Shown here: positions 48,113 through 60,961 of the stretch, piece after piece | Layout: each line of letters begins with the position of its first letter | Numbering within the stretch: position 1 is the first letter of the stretch | NCBI GenBank assembly: GCA_003344405.1 | Contig: NOWV01000259.1 | Span: forward strand, 1 to 64,000 | Length of the DNA: 64,000 nucleotides | Direction: 5' to 3' | DNA from: Trichoplax sp. H2 | Lineage: Eukaryota > Placozoa > Uniplacotomia > Trichoplacea | Position numbers and translations under genes: made by a program | The notes under the pieces: model-generated | Seen by the model: the letters and a program-made list of their open reading frames with translations, nothing else | Database searches by the model: none | What the model was told of the DNA's origin: nothing

Positions 48113-51100
48113 TTACGTTTTGCTTTTAAAAAGCAATGGCATGAAAAATATATCTACGATCACAGTTAAAAACTTCAATCTAAAATTTTAACCATTCCTT
48201 ATAGCATTTCAAACAGTGATGAATTCGTGTTGTGTTCAATTTCGGAATTTATTGTAAAATTATTCTTTTAGTATGGCTTTATTCCGCCAGAAATATAATG
48301 ATGAAAAATAGAGTCAACTTTTCGACCTAATCAGACTTTTACAACTTTTTTTACATAACTTTATGATTAAAATTAGCCTCAGAATTACAATAAAATTCAT
48401 GCGTAAAGAAAATTAAACTAATAACTTGGTTTTAACACAACTTCTTTACATTTTTTGTTAGTAATTAATAGTATAAGATAAATCTCTAACAAATAGAACA
48501 TTTACTTTTTGAACAGCATTTTATTTGGAACTACTATATCATTTATAAGGTTATAATAATTAATCACGTTTGTAATGTATGTTTTAACCATAGTAATTCA
48601 TTCCTTCATTCGTTAGTGTCGCTAACCAATGCATAGGAATGTCGTAATAATAGTGATTGTAATCAATATCCTTTTAAGAAATAATCAGCAAGCTCATAAA
48701 TGCTTATTGTAATGATTTATTAAATATTAATACAAAGTGGTTCAAGAATCTTCCTTATTCAGATATTAATCATATAATTTCGAACAAATTGATATGTTAA
48801 ATTGATCACTGATATAACAAGCCCAACTGGCGATTATACGCAATCGAAAATAAAGCCATGACTATAATTCTGGCAAATCAGTATAGATCTCAACAAAAAT
48901 AATAGTGCACTTAAATCTTAAATCGATTTATTACGTTACTTAGTACAACCTACTATACAGTACAACTGCATCAGTACAGTGAAGATGTAGGCTAGGCAAA
49001 TAATCGTAAGGTTATACCAGTCAGTTATCAGAATAGATAACAAATTGAAGCAACCATATTAGTAATGATTGTAGAAGAAGTTATCCATAACTGATAGAAT
49101 AGAATACATTTTCTATCCAAAGCTAATCTGGAAGAATCATATTAATTTAAGAACAATTTGCATTAAGGAAAACGAGAATGCTCACTAATCTTCACAGTTG
49201 GCCTTAATTTTTTTTCTTCACCTTGAATTGATAAAATAAATAAATGTTGGCGGTATCCGTGGTACCAAAACTCATTTTATGCCAATTGATTAAGATGGTG
49301 CTTGCAAAAAAATTTACTAACTTCAAATTCACGAATAGTACCGGTAGCGCTTTAGAGAATACCTCAGAAGCGTGTTTAATACATTGGTGATACAAGTGTG
49401 AATGGGTTCCGATATTAATTAATTAACACTAATCCCACCATTTTCGCATGGCAGGTTAAGTGCTGTACAATTTTATGCCTATTTTGTTATTTACCTTTAT
49501 TTAAAAGAACAATTAAAGGTAACTGCGACAATTTGTGACCTACTACATAATTATTATAATCGATTTACCAATTTTATCAAACATGCATATGTAGGTGCTT
49601 GAGAGTGGAAAAAGAAACTGAAGACATTAAAGTTCTAGATATTATTCATATCTTTAGAAGTAGATGTTTGAATTTTCCATTCTTTTTGATTTTAATCTAC
49701 CTACATTGTGAGACTATTATGAGAAAATAGAAATTTGCTGTAAATTACTACTTAACAATCGGATTACGTAAATTGCCATAGATCAAATGCTTACCAAAAA
49801 CGGTACTCATTAAAAAAACAAGGTATTGGAACTGGTTGTTATAAAACTCGAAGTATTTCTACTATCTCTAGTAGAATTAAGACATATCGACCGGAAATTA
49901 TTTTTATAAATTAAATTAATTAGATCATTTTGGCCATATTTTAACGTGATTATTTCCTTTGCCGATCCTACCGAAGTTGTTGCATTTCTACGTACTTCTG
50001 AATCACTCCCATACTATTCTACAATTCCTGTACATAGCTAACTAGCCAAAACACAGCAGCATCATCATCAACGTAATTTTATGTTACACATTTTGATAAT
50101 ACCATAAATAACTAAATCCTAAAGTGATGCAACGTACCTGTGATTATTTCTCTAATCCGATGCTTTACTTACAAAATAAGAAAGTTAATTGAAAATTGTC
50201 TATATACGGTACCAAAAGTAAAGTTTATTATAAGCACTGAATTGTTTTCATGTGTCGCAAGGGTGCTTGTGGCATAGAGAAATTAATGTAAATACATTCC
50301 TAGATATGTTATCTTATGGAATCTACGTTACCTTAATTGTCATTATCACAAAAAATAGTTAAGATAAGAGTAGCGATTGCAATTTAAAGAATATTGAAAT
50401 ATGCAAACCAGATATCGGAACAGAATTTATTATAACCTCTATTGATGAAATGTACGGGCTCTTTATTAACAGTCACAAAAATATCAAGTGGCAACTTCGT
50501 TTACAACCTTCATATTGCCAAGAGAAGGATTGAGTGTGCAATTTTATCATGGCAATCCTCACGAAAGCTTCGTGAAATATTTTATTTAAGAAATCTATAC
50601 CTTGAAACGTGATGATAGACAATGGCTGCTAAGCATTATAAAAATATTAATTATAGTCCTATTTTAATGATAAGGGAACTCATATCGACGTTTAACAATC
50701 GTATTACGTCAATAACGCTTGCAAGATATACATTATGCTATACAGACAGAATGCAGTCCAAACTTTGTACTCTTAAAGCTTTTAAGAAGAAAGGAGGAAA
50801 AGTTACTTTGCCTTCTAGTTCTAATTAAATATGATTCAACAGCAGCAGCGACATAAGTTAGCAAAATCGTATCACCATTTTGTATTCCTAAAAAGTGTAA
50901 GTTAACTTCCCAGGAGAAATTTCAATATTATCTATATGTCTGTAAATCAAATACAAATTCTTCTGGATATTCTTAACGTCAGCATTTGATAGGATTTTTT
51001 TAAATAGTAATATTATTCGGTAAATCAGTAAAGGAAAGGTAGCCATAAAAAAAATTAAATATCACTCACACCTTTCGTTAAATATTTAGTATTTAATGAA

Positions 51101-52747
51101 CGTGCAGAACAGTAGCGATTGCTATGTTAATTTCGAGGAAATCTATTCAATGCTGCGGAACATGAAATACTGGCACAGTAGACTTTGGTTTCATTGACCT
51201 ATGCCAGATACATTGTTCAAGTGTAAATTACGAACAGTATCGATATTTTTTGCAAAGTACCGGCAGAGATTTAAATTATTTATTATATGTTCAGAAATAT
51301 GTTTTTCTTTCCGTTTAAGTTATCAAGTCCTGACAGAAATTTACTCCTTATTATTAAATGAACGTTATTTATAAGAATGATAGCATAAATAACATAGTTT
51401 TTCGCATTTTCAGTATCTTTTCATAGATTGAGCAAGGTAATTCATTATATTGAATAGAAACTATTTTTAAATACCGGTAGTTAGAAAGATGATTAAATAA
51501 AAAACGCAGAATTAATGAAATTTAAGGCTAGATAATTCGCTATTCATTACCAATAACAGATAGTATGACAGCCTTAAATTTATAAAAGTTATATATCGCT
51601 TAGGCAAACAACGATTGTTAATTTAAATCAAATACTTTTAATGAGGTATAACACAATATCTTAAGTTAAGAAGACACTGGAACAAACACACCCAGAATCG
51701 CTATTTGAATGTTTATTAAAAAAGTAGATATTACACCAATTACTTTCATAGCTGCCAATAGCTGTCGCCTTGATTGGCATTTCATCTATTCTTACTATTT
51801 TAGCATTATTTCAATACGTGTAATATGACAGCAGATTTTCTAAAAACATCTTTAACTTACAAGGTCAAAAATAAGAAATGAAATTCTTAACTACTTTCCT
51901 TATACGAGTGATTTATACAAGATCATTTTTACAGATTGTTCTGATGGTAATTAAGGCAACAAATTCCAGAAACATAGAGCCACACCTTAGAAATAGCATT
52001 CATTTTAAGATCTCGATGTGATTAGCTAGAAATAATAATCTTAGCAAACTTTTGCGAATACTTTACTTTTAGCTTGTTTATTCGACTATTTACACTACTA
52101 CCCGTTGAATCATATAATAAATAGTTATACAGTAAACATAGCATGATAGCACTTTGTGTCATTAGCATATTAAGTGCTTTTGCTACACAAATTGAGTAAC
52201 ATGATTTTAAATTAAGACATGCAGTAACGGACAATAATCATCCTGATGAATCACAATTACGTTCAAAATAGGTAATATTGTATGTATTAATTTATTCTAT
52301 CGTTCAGTAAGCCTTTAGACCTCAATAATTAATAGACATTGCTAGCTATTCATAATCATAGTCATCCCAGATATCATAAGAATAGAAAACAATAACCAAA
52401 GCTATTATTTCGAGCGCTTGATAAGCAATATCTTCCGTATTCGTACAAGTCTAGTCAATAGTTTAATACAGAAGATTGTCCAGATCAGATTATATGTTTT
52501 CAGGCATCTTTTTATTTTAATAGATGATTAGTTATTTACAACTGTAATTATGGCTAAAGATGAAGTCTATGCTTCAAGTAGCAATTAGAAAAATTTATCT
52601 TTCCTCAATACTTTCAGTCTTTATTATTTTCATCTACCTGGCAATTCGCTTGCTTTAAGCATAAAAACTTTACTCTTTAAACAATTCCAGCATCAGTTAG
52701 GCTAATAAAAAAATCTAGTTATCAATCTTCATAATTACTACAGGAAC
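48113..52747. other. AT-rich intergenic region
   Basis: No intact gene. A possible TM1-level receptor relic is listed at 51755-51865. ORFs at 49204-49395 (minus), 50622-50828 (plus) and 52022-52234 (minus) show no recognisable domain. Confidence 0.5.
51755..51865 (+). pseudogene. Possible GPCR relic (TM1 and first loop)
   Basis: One frame reads PIAVALIGISSILTILALFQYV, a stop, then YDSRFSKNIFNLQ. It has the layout of TM1 followed by the F-x-K first loop of the array receptors, but only weak residue identity. Very low certainty. Confidence 0.25.
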
Positions 52748-53780
52748 ATGAATGGTAGTTTCCAACGAAAGGCTATCATCTCAGCAATCTATACTTATGG
52801 TTCTATTATTGCCATCGTCTTATTTTCTATCGGACTGATGGCTAACATCTTCCTACTTTATATATTTACTTTCGAAAAATATTTTCACAAATCAACGTAT
52901 CAGCTTATGTTAGTATCATGTATCTCCGACATTGTATCGATGATATGTTCCCTCCATGCTTATACCCAAGCGGTGCTGAATGTACTTGATTACTATAAAG
53001 GAACCATCATATGCAAAGCTGTTATGTACATGGTAGGAACGTCTTATACCTTTCCATCTTGAATTTATGCTTGATTGCTATAGATCGATACTTCACAGTC
53101 GTCCGATTACAGGTGAGATGGTATCGTATTCATAAGAAACGAATTCTTATTTTTACTGAACTGATGATATGGACTTTAGCGGCAGCAGTTCGTTTTCCTC
53201 TCATTTTTTATGTCGGGGTAAATAAGACAGATAATATCTTGTCTGATCTTCCTATTATTACGAGCGCGATTTCTGTTTAATTTTTTATCTTAGTTTTGAT
53301 ATGCTACATTATCCCGTCCACAATTATTGAATTAATATATTGGCGAATTATTCTTCATCAGAAATCATACATTCGACCTGGACAAATTACAAATCAGCAA
53401 CGCAACGGCGCCTACAGCAAGCATATAAAGGAAATTTATCAGAATGCTAGCCATTATTGCCGCATGTTATATTTTGGCTACATGGCCTATGTCTGTCACA
53501 TTGATAAGTAATGGCCAAACGTTACTGGCCAATGTCGGCAATGAGATGGACAGTACGACAGTCCGGTATTGGCTGGCCATTGCCGACATTGGTCAGGTAA
53601 CGTTCGGCCAATTTCGGCTATGAGATTACGGTTATTAATCCGCTTTTATATATTAAATTCGACCAAAATATTCGTCGGAAAGTCTTTAAACTCTTTCATT
53701 CATTAGGCTTTGCGATCCTTAAAGATCAGCAATCAACAACTGTTGTATCAGTATCGAATAGAGAATCTAATCCACTTTAG
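52748..53780 (+). pseudogene. Class A GPCR pseudogene with fold-back insertion
   Basis: It starts normally (ATG 52748, NGS sequon, TM1, SDIVS in TM2, Cys before TM3). Lesions in order: a one-base loss near 53050, within TM3, shifts the frame; D-R-Y survives in the new frame (IDRYFTVV); the second-loop Cys is Ser (NILSDL); a nonsense TAA at 53278-53280 replaces an expected Tyr at the start of TM5; another shift lies in the third cytoplasmic loop near 53410, after which RKFIRMLAIIAACYILATWP is readable; then roughly 100 bp of late TM6 to early TM7 coding sequence is replaced by a hairpin (53511-53612). The end of TM7 and the tail are readable again from 53625 (ITVINPLLYIKFD) to TAG 53778-53780. 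The locus is dead but retains most of the gene, so inactivation is fairly recent. It is closest by eye to receptor 5 (57564). Confidence 0.92.
53511..53612. repeat. Fold-back insertion in the receptor pseudogene
   Basis: Arms 53511-53543 and 53578-53612 are imperfect inverted copies (ATGGCCAAACGTTACTGGCC pairing with GGTCAGGTAACGTTCGGCCA), around a 34-bp spacer. It is much more GC-rich than the receptor around it, so it is foreign to the gene. It could be a miniature fold-back element or the result of a templated repair event, since coding DNA is lost at the site. Confidence 0.85.
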
Positions 53781-56700
53781 TTCAACAGCAATTAATACTG
53801 CTATTAATCAGATTCCATACCATAAACCTATTACATATTGATTGATAACTGTAGCAGAACTAGGTGAACTTGATAAAACATATTTATTAATTTATAGCTC
53901 TGTTCATAGTAATATCTTGAAGGATTTCATTCTATTTGTAAGGTGAAAAGAATTGCCATTTTTTATACTAGCAGTTCACCCATAGCTTATAATCCTTCTC
54001 AATTTGGCAAGCTGCTATTCAAGTTACGCCATTGAAACGATTAGCGTGTTTAGAAATTATGATCATAGTATAGAATTCAATTAATCGTACAGTTAGCTAA
54101 TAAAAGTATGAGTTGCAAGAAAGTCTAACCACGCTATTCAAATAACGCATCAGGACTTAGGTAATTGGGGCTGTAATCCAAAAAAAAATAAGCACTCAAT
54201 TTCATCCAAACTAGCTAAATAAATCAATAAAATTGCGTTACTTTTCCATGATCAGTTGACTAGTAAGAAAATGATGATTAGTGTATTATTTTGTGAAGTA
54301 GAAATGGTTTATGGAAGGCAAAGATCTCCTAATTGTATTTTTAAGCATTCTTTGACGATTACATCAGTAAATAAAACCACTAACTAATAATCATCAATCT
54401 ATCATCGATAACGCTTTTATTCTAATTATTGTAACAATGTGGAGAATATTGTCCACCATCTAATATCAATCTTGATAGTGTTCGCAGATATCGAGTAAAA
54501 GCTATCCAATATTTTTCGCAAGAAAGCCATGATTGATTTCTATAGACTGATTAATCACTTATCGGTTAGAAGTTAATAGTTACTATTAAAGACTACACTG
54601 CATTGATCTAATTTCTTAACAAGACCTTGATGAATAATGTTTAATATACTATTTGCTTCATTGCTATAAGTACTGTTATTAAATGATGGGTAAGACTGTG
54701 ATTATATATAAATAAAATGACTTTTGCTAGATATCTTCTAAACAATTCTACTGACTTATATTATTAAATAAATATATTACGAAGGCAAAATTTAAATTTA
54801 AAGAGCAAGCCATAAATAATTCAAATTCAGAATAAACGATGGAATAAAGTCTTTAAGAGAAAATTCACATTTAACTATGAAGTTTTTTAGGTATACTGTA
54901 ATTACTTCTAATTCAGCTAATTCTTTAAATTTTACTACAACAATTGTAATTTACCGTAACTATTTTTCGTCAATAATTTAACGTAAAAGTTCAAGGTAAA
55001 GAGGGTATTGAATGGAAGGGGGATGGTAATTGTTCCACTTTCAAAGCCAAAGTGTATAAATTGTAATTATAAATTAATCCATTTCGTCATTAAAGTGAAA
55101 GGAAAGAGCTTTAATAATGAGAAACAGAAAAAATAAAATAAGAGCAAACATTTTTATTTGACCTTTCTTCATTCACAATTTAGCAATTATGTCAAAAATT
55201 TTCAGTCGATTGCCTTATCATTAGTTAAATATATTTCTATTCTTCCATACGCCTATTTATGAACTGATGTTGACAGGCAACATGATATTGCACGATAGCT
55301 ATTGGATTTCTCAAACTATTTAATTCTTTTAAACACAAGAGCTTGTCTGATATAGCCTATTTAAAAGGTTTTTATTGCTTATGATTATAATGGTACAAAA
55401 AAACTGCATACCTTCATGACTTTGTTCAGAAATGATCAATACATATAATGCGAATGCTTAGGCTTAAAATTTTAAATGAAATAATAACAAGCTATTGACG
55501 TTTATTGCAAGCCAACTAGTCATTTCAAGTTATAGAAATATTTTAATTTCACATTGCATTAGCCGAGACGGTTAGTATAGACAATGTTTTATAGGCCACA
55601 GTCCGCAGATTTTCTCTAACAGAATAATTATATGCTATCTCGTATGGTCGATCTGTACAAATAATGAATCATCGTATTTTCAAAGCTTAAATTAATTAAC
55701 TTATTCTGATATTTCATTAGTATAATTGATACATGAAATTAAGGAATAAATTATCTGTAGTATTTAAAGAATTGTTAAGAAGCAGTGGGATATTGCACAT
55801 GATTATATAAAATAAAACCTACGATTTTTAGTAATTTCAACATGATAATCCATCATAGCTTTAAATAATTTCGATTGAAGAAAGAAATTTATACTTATTT
55901 CGTTACAGTTATAGTTATTTCGTAAATATAAATACTGGCTATCCACCGATGCTTTCCTAGAAACGGTCTTTTATACTTGCGTTATCGCCAAGTTAAATTA
56001 TGCTTCTATCAATCGAAACTTTAAACTGATTGCTAGGTAAGATACTCGTATTCATGTTATGTAAGATAGTATTCGGTATTTGCTCTTTACTTTAGCATTC
56101 TGCAACACTCATAATAACAATTACGAAAATTAAAAAAATGAATGCTACAATTGAAACGTATAGGATATAATGTAGCACTTCTTATTCTATCTTGTTCCGT
56201 ACTTGCATATTCTTGCCGCAATAATTTAAAGCAATTTTGGTCATATAGAAAGCCGTAGGCAAAAAGGTCGTATAAACTCTGTCTTGTCCAGTTTAATAAA
56301 CCGATGATAAACAAATATCGGCAGGTGATACTATAATTACGTCATCGTCCTCTAATAAGGAGGTAATAATAAAATTTTTACGTCATTGTAGAGCGCGTAA
56401 GCACGGATGTACAGGAGGTCTCAGATAAATAAGAAATTGAATTGAATACCTACGGTTGTTATAAGAATAGCTAATTGTCTATAAATGGGTGTAGAATATT
56501 GTTGCATCTAGATGAGTCAATCATTTATTTCGTGTTTTAAATTACAATATCAAGTTCTATATTACCAGTACCCTTAAAAGCATCAATAGAACGGATAATT
56601 ATTCTTATCTTTTCAGAAATGAAGACATGAAGAACAAACGCACAATGAAACAGTTTCCATTCATATTAAAAGCAATAGTTTTGGCTGTTGTAGAAAATAA

Positions 56701-57563
56701 TAATGCGTCGAAGTGAATAAATGCTATCCATAAATCTGTAATCGTAATTTCCTGTCTAGAAATTATCAGACTGGATGCTTTAGATGGGAGCAATAATATG
56801 AATTGATTTAATATTTGTTTACAGCATTTGGCTCCTCTGCCTTCTAGGATTGGTTGTTATCCATATGGAAAGGAAATAATAGTCCGATATATAATAAAAT
56901 ATTTAAATGACAAAAATTTTTTTGTTATTTTCTCTACTCATTAAAACAGTAAATACAATCAATAAGAACTTTTAGATTGTATCCTATGACTTATAGCTAG
57001 AAATCACGTGCGTGAAGTCGATAGAAGTAGATTATTCAATGTATTCAAATTGTTATGGTAGTCTTTGGTTAACTACAATTATTAATCTAAGAGAAATTAC
57101 AAAATTAACTTCTTAATCTCAATTACGAATTTGGTACTAATTAGTAACCTTCAGGTCAAATAATTTAACCGTAATAAGTCTTAATTTAGCAGCTTATTTT
57201 GCAAGACTACAATAGTTGTTTGAACATATATACAGTATTACAGTCCATTATTGATTCTGGAAAGGAGTGTATAAGAAAGGATTATTAGAGACAATAATTT
57301 CTACACTTACATAAAGATATTATAAAATGCGATTATCTATATGGTCAATGTTTTCCCTGATTTTTTAAATTCATTATGTTGATGATAAATCGGTGTAATA
57401 TCTATTAGTTTGATTTTGTTACATGTGTTTAATTAGAACTATTTAAGAAATGTACTCAAGCAAACTATTACTATTAGGAAAAAGTAAATTGTAACATATC
57501 CAGCATTCAGACGTGTAGAAAATAATTTTCCATTCAAAAGCGGAGCCACGATATATCATTACA
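53781..57563. other. AT-rich intergenic region
   Basis: No intact gene. One minus-strand reading frame with a TM7-like string is listed at 56087-56314. Nothing else is supported. Confidence 0.5.
56087..56314 (-). pseudogene. Possible unrelated GPCR TM7/helix-8 relic
   Basis: A 75-codon minus frame opening at TTG, preceded by no convincing TM6. It reads LFIIGLLNW then SLYDLFAYGFLYDQNCFKLL, which resembles the class A TM7 end and helix 8 (D/N-P-x-x-Y-x-F ... F-K-x-L-L) with Pro changed to Leu. It is unlike the array receptors and on the opposite strand. Chance is a real possibility. Confidence 0.22.
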
Positions 57564-58568
57564 ATGGATTATTTCAATCAAACTGAACATATTGGTCCAG
57601 TGATATCAGCTCTTTACGATTATGGTTCTGCTGTTGCCATTATCCTATTTTCGATAGGTTTAACGATAAATTCATTTTTAATTTATGTCATAATGACTGA
57701 TGCTTATTTCAAGAAATTAATATACCATTTAATTATGCTATCCATCATTTCTGATATTGCTTCAATATTAGCTTCATTATCCATTAATATTCAAGTGGTA
57801 TTACATCGCATCATAAATTATTCCACTGGCATCATTATTTGTAAAGTTGTTATGTTTATCATGTCGACATCGTATGCAATCTCTATCATGAACTTATGCC
57901 TTATAGCGGTAGATCGCTACTTTATCATCATTAGGCCATATTTCCGTATTTATCGGTTATATAAAAAGCGAATTATTTTAACTTGTGAAATTATATTGTG
58001 GATATTGTCGATATCGATTAATGCTCCTGTCATTCAATACATTACTGTCTATCGTCGAGATCCTGTTTTCTGCGATTTATCCGAGATTACAATATCTATA
58101 TCAGTCTACCTTTTTGCTGTTGTCTTCTTGATGTATATTATCCCGACAGTTATGGTAGCCGTTATATATTGGCGGATCATTAAGCATCAAAAAAATTATG
58201 TTCGGCCTGGTGAAACTTCCAATCAAAAGCGTCATGAACTGCAAACGAAAAAGCGTCGATTTATCCAGATGTTACTTAGCATTACATTTAGCTACATCGT
58301 ATCTACATGGCCGTTATTTGCTACTTTCACCGGAATGGCTATAACTCAAAAATCATTTCTGCAAGTAAGAGATAAAAATCTTATTGAATTTATTTTGGCC
58401 TTCTTTTCTATGATTGCAACAACAAGCATTGCTGTCATCAATCCTACTATATATATTCAATTTGATCACAACATACGAAAGAGATTCTTAATTGCATTAA
58501 GAAGGATTGGTATCGCGAAATATCACCGATCAACCACGGTAATATCGATATCCGATCGAACGATATAA
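57564..58568 (+). CDS. Rhodopsin-like GPCR, receptor 5
   Basis: Intact intronless 334-residue seven-TM receptor. It has an NQT sequon at 5-7; an Asn in TM1 (LTINSF); Asp64 in TM2; Cys93 and Cys170 for the TM3/loop-2 disulfide; D-R-Y at 117-119; Trp146 in TM4; Pro194 in TM5; HQKNYVRPG at 208-216; TWPLF in TM6 (Trp249-Pro250); and NPTIY (293-297) in TM7. The basic third loop (KKRRF) and short Ser/Thr-bearing tail suit G-protein and arrestin contact. The ATG is the first in frame and gives the family's usual N-terminal length. It is the last recognisable member of the array before MRPL27 and the nearest relative, by eye, of the pseudogene at 52748. Confidence 0.95.
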   Translation: MDYFNQTEHIGPVISALYDYGSAVAIILFSIGLTINSFLIYVIMTDAYFKKLIYHLIMLSIISDIASILASLSINIQVVLHRIINYSTGIIICKVVMFIMSTSYAISIMNLCLIAVDRYFIIIRPYFRIYRLYKKRIILTCEIILWILSISINAPVIQYITVYRRDPVFCDLSEITISISVYLFAVVFLMYIIPTVMVAVIYWRIIKHQKNYVRPGETSNQKRHELQTKKRRFIQMLLSITFSYIVSTWPLFATFTGMAITQKSFLQVRDKNLIEFILAFFSMIATTSIAVINPTIYIQFDHNIRKRFLIALRRIGIAKYHRSTTVISISDRTI

Positions 58569-60961
58569 AGATTGATATTTCATGACGTCATTTCTGCTAA
58601 TTATGTATTTTATAAGCTTTAATAGAGATAGTAAAGATAATATACATTAGCAAAATGGTATAAAGTGATTTGCAATGATCTAATTCTGTAGTAACAAAAG
58701 GATTTCACGCTTCATGATTTATTAACTCACTTCTTCCAGCGTATCCATTTTATAATCCTTTACATAAACTGTTAAAATAAAATTAATGCAGTAAGACTGG
58801 CATAAAATGAATAATTTATACGTAATAACTGAGGAGTTTGTGCGAAAGGATTAAAAACATTTGGCCGTTTTCCTACTGTCAAATAGGCGTGAGATGGCTA
58901 AATTTTCAATTTGAAAAATGAAATTAATCAGGGCAAAATTAAATATTTTAAATTATAATAATTATATTCAAGATTAGAACAATAGAACCGTTTCTTGTGT
59001 ATGATGACGATGATAGATCTCGTACATTTTATTTCGATTCCAATCCTTGTTGGAATGAACTCTATCCCTATTTACCAATGCTCTTTTATTTATGCTGGCA
59101 CTTGTTAAATTTTAGTATTCGTGATCCAGTAATGAAGACTATAATTAACTATCTTGTAGTTAACAAAACTTATGTCGTCAGATAGTAAAACTGTAAAAAG
59201 ATTGATAAAATTATTTCTAGATTGAAAATAATGTAAAATAGTGACATGACAAGTAATTAAACTATTCCTACGCTATTGATGGGCTACAGATTGATGAAAT
59301 AGTTGATGTTCGTATCTCAATCTTGTTTTCTTAGAACAGTACCAAGTTTAATATTCTAATTTCTTTTGCTATCGATAAAATAGCAGATGTTCCTCTATCT
59401 CTTTTCTTAGCATAGCACCAAGTTTAGTATTTTAATCTTTCATTGCAAATAATATAGCTGCTCTATATCAGTTTTTGTTCATAAATAATATCAAGCTTTA
59501 TTATTTAATCTTTAGCTAATAATAACATGGCTAATCCATCTTCTCAAAAATATAATAAGAACTACAGTTTCTTTTAAACTTCACTTTATTACATAAGTTT
59601 AGGTTCGTCGTACAATTACCAAGGGCTATCTAACTTCAATCAGACTATCTGTCGACTATCTGAATTATTACAACAAAATTTACGGTTTATATATACAATT
59701 AGCTACAGAAAAATTTCAGTTACGCAATCCTATCTTGCTAAATAAGATACAGTCTTACTTTTGAACATTTCATATAGACTGTAAGTAATGGAAGTCACCA
59801 GAAATATCAACCTTCAGGTTATATTTACGCATATATCAAAATCCGTGATGCTGGTATGAAGGCTGCTATTGTATGACGTAGCACCATAAATATGTTCTGG
59901 CTGCTACCAATACATTTGTTCGATTTTCAAAATGGAGAGTGAATAATATTGTAGCTAAACAGGTAAATATAACCATCTATCCCAATAATTATTATAATAG
60001 AAGGATTTTGTAAATATGAGTTCACTATTACTGTAGATCATTTTCTAGCACCACAGGGCCTAACATTGATTATAATTAGTGAACATCGTATATTTAGTAA
60101 AATATGGCTTCGATTAATTCCTATTAATTGCGCTTTTATATCAATGCGGTACAGATTTTAAGGATATTTTTTTGATTCCTTTTTTCCTAATTTTTCAAGG
60201 TATTTGATTTTGATTAAAAAGGAAATCATGGTATTTTATTAGCATACAATCCACATAATCGATCATTTCTTTGAGTATCGGTCAATTACTCATGCAGTTT
60301 CATTACTGCAACAGTGAATAGAAGGAATTTTGACAAGATTACATGAGACTAATGGATGGCTAGGTTAAGCCTGGGTGGATGATTATGAAATCAAATTCAA
60401 TTACTGCTAGCCACAAACTCGAACTTTGCTAACTTTGTTAGTTCATATACGAAAGCAAATTAAAGAATCCGGCTGTTAGGATAACCTGCATTTAGAATTG
60501 CAATTGCCTAGAACTACATCCAAGCTAAGATCGGTGTTTAAAATAATTCATCCTTTAGTTAGCCACCTAATATTGTAAAGTCCATTTCCTCTCTATAGTA
60601 CCCTAATTTAATCTTGGAAGCGGCCTATAAAAGCGATCGTTTCCCGCTAACTCTACACAATATACATGATTCAATGTCTACATTCTACATTTTAGCAATC
60701 ATTCGCTTTTATTTTGATATCACAAGTGCGAATACAGCATATTTTGTTCCATTTTTACGCGATTCTATTCCAAAGGGTGATCGTCAAATTTGATAATAAT
60801 TTACAACGATTCTGTATCAGCATCAATCATTAACAATATCACTGTACTCAAGCAGAAAAATATTATAGACATCACTAGTAAGAATAATAGTACAGTATTT
60901 TGAAATTTTCTGGCCTATTTCCGACATACTTGTATTAACATTAATAGTCCGAGTAGTACCC
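58569..60961. other. Intergenic between the receptor array and MRPL27
   Basis: It holds a degenerate minisatellite (59293-59560). A GTG-started frame at 58997-59185 contains a hydrophobic segment followed by FSIRDPVMKTI, faintly like a receptor TM7/helix 8, but it is too short and lacks NPxxY. No gene is called. Confidence 0.5.
59293..59560. repeat. Degenerate minisatellite, 73-81-bp units
   Basis: About three and a half units start near 59293, 59374, 59448 and 59521 (periods 81, 74, 73). They share GATAAAATAG-like openings, CACCAAGTTTAGTATT-like middles and ATTTAATCTTT-like ends. Divergence is high. Confidence 0.6.

Noticed and set aside
58997-59185. Frame with FSIRDPVMKTI, faintly like a receptor helix 8
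   Set aside because: No NPxxY, GTG start, and isolated. Too short to separate from chance.
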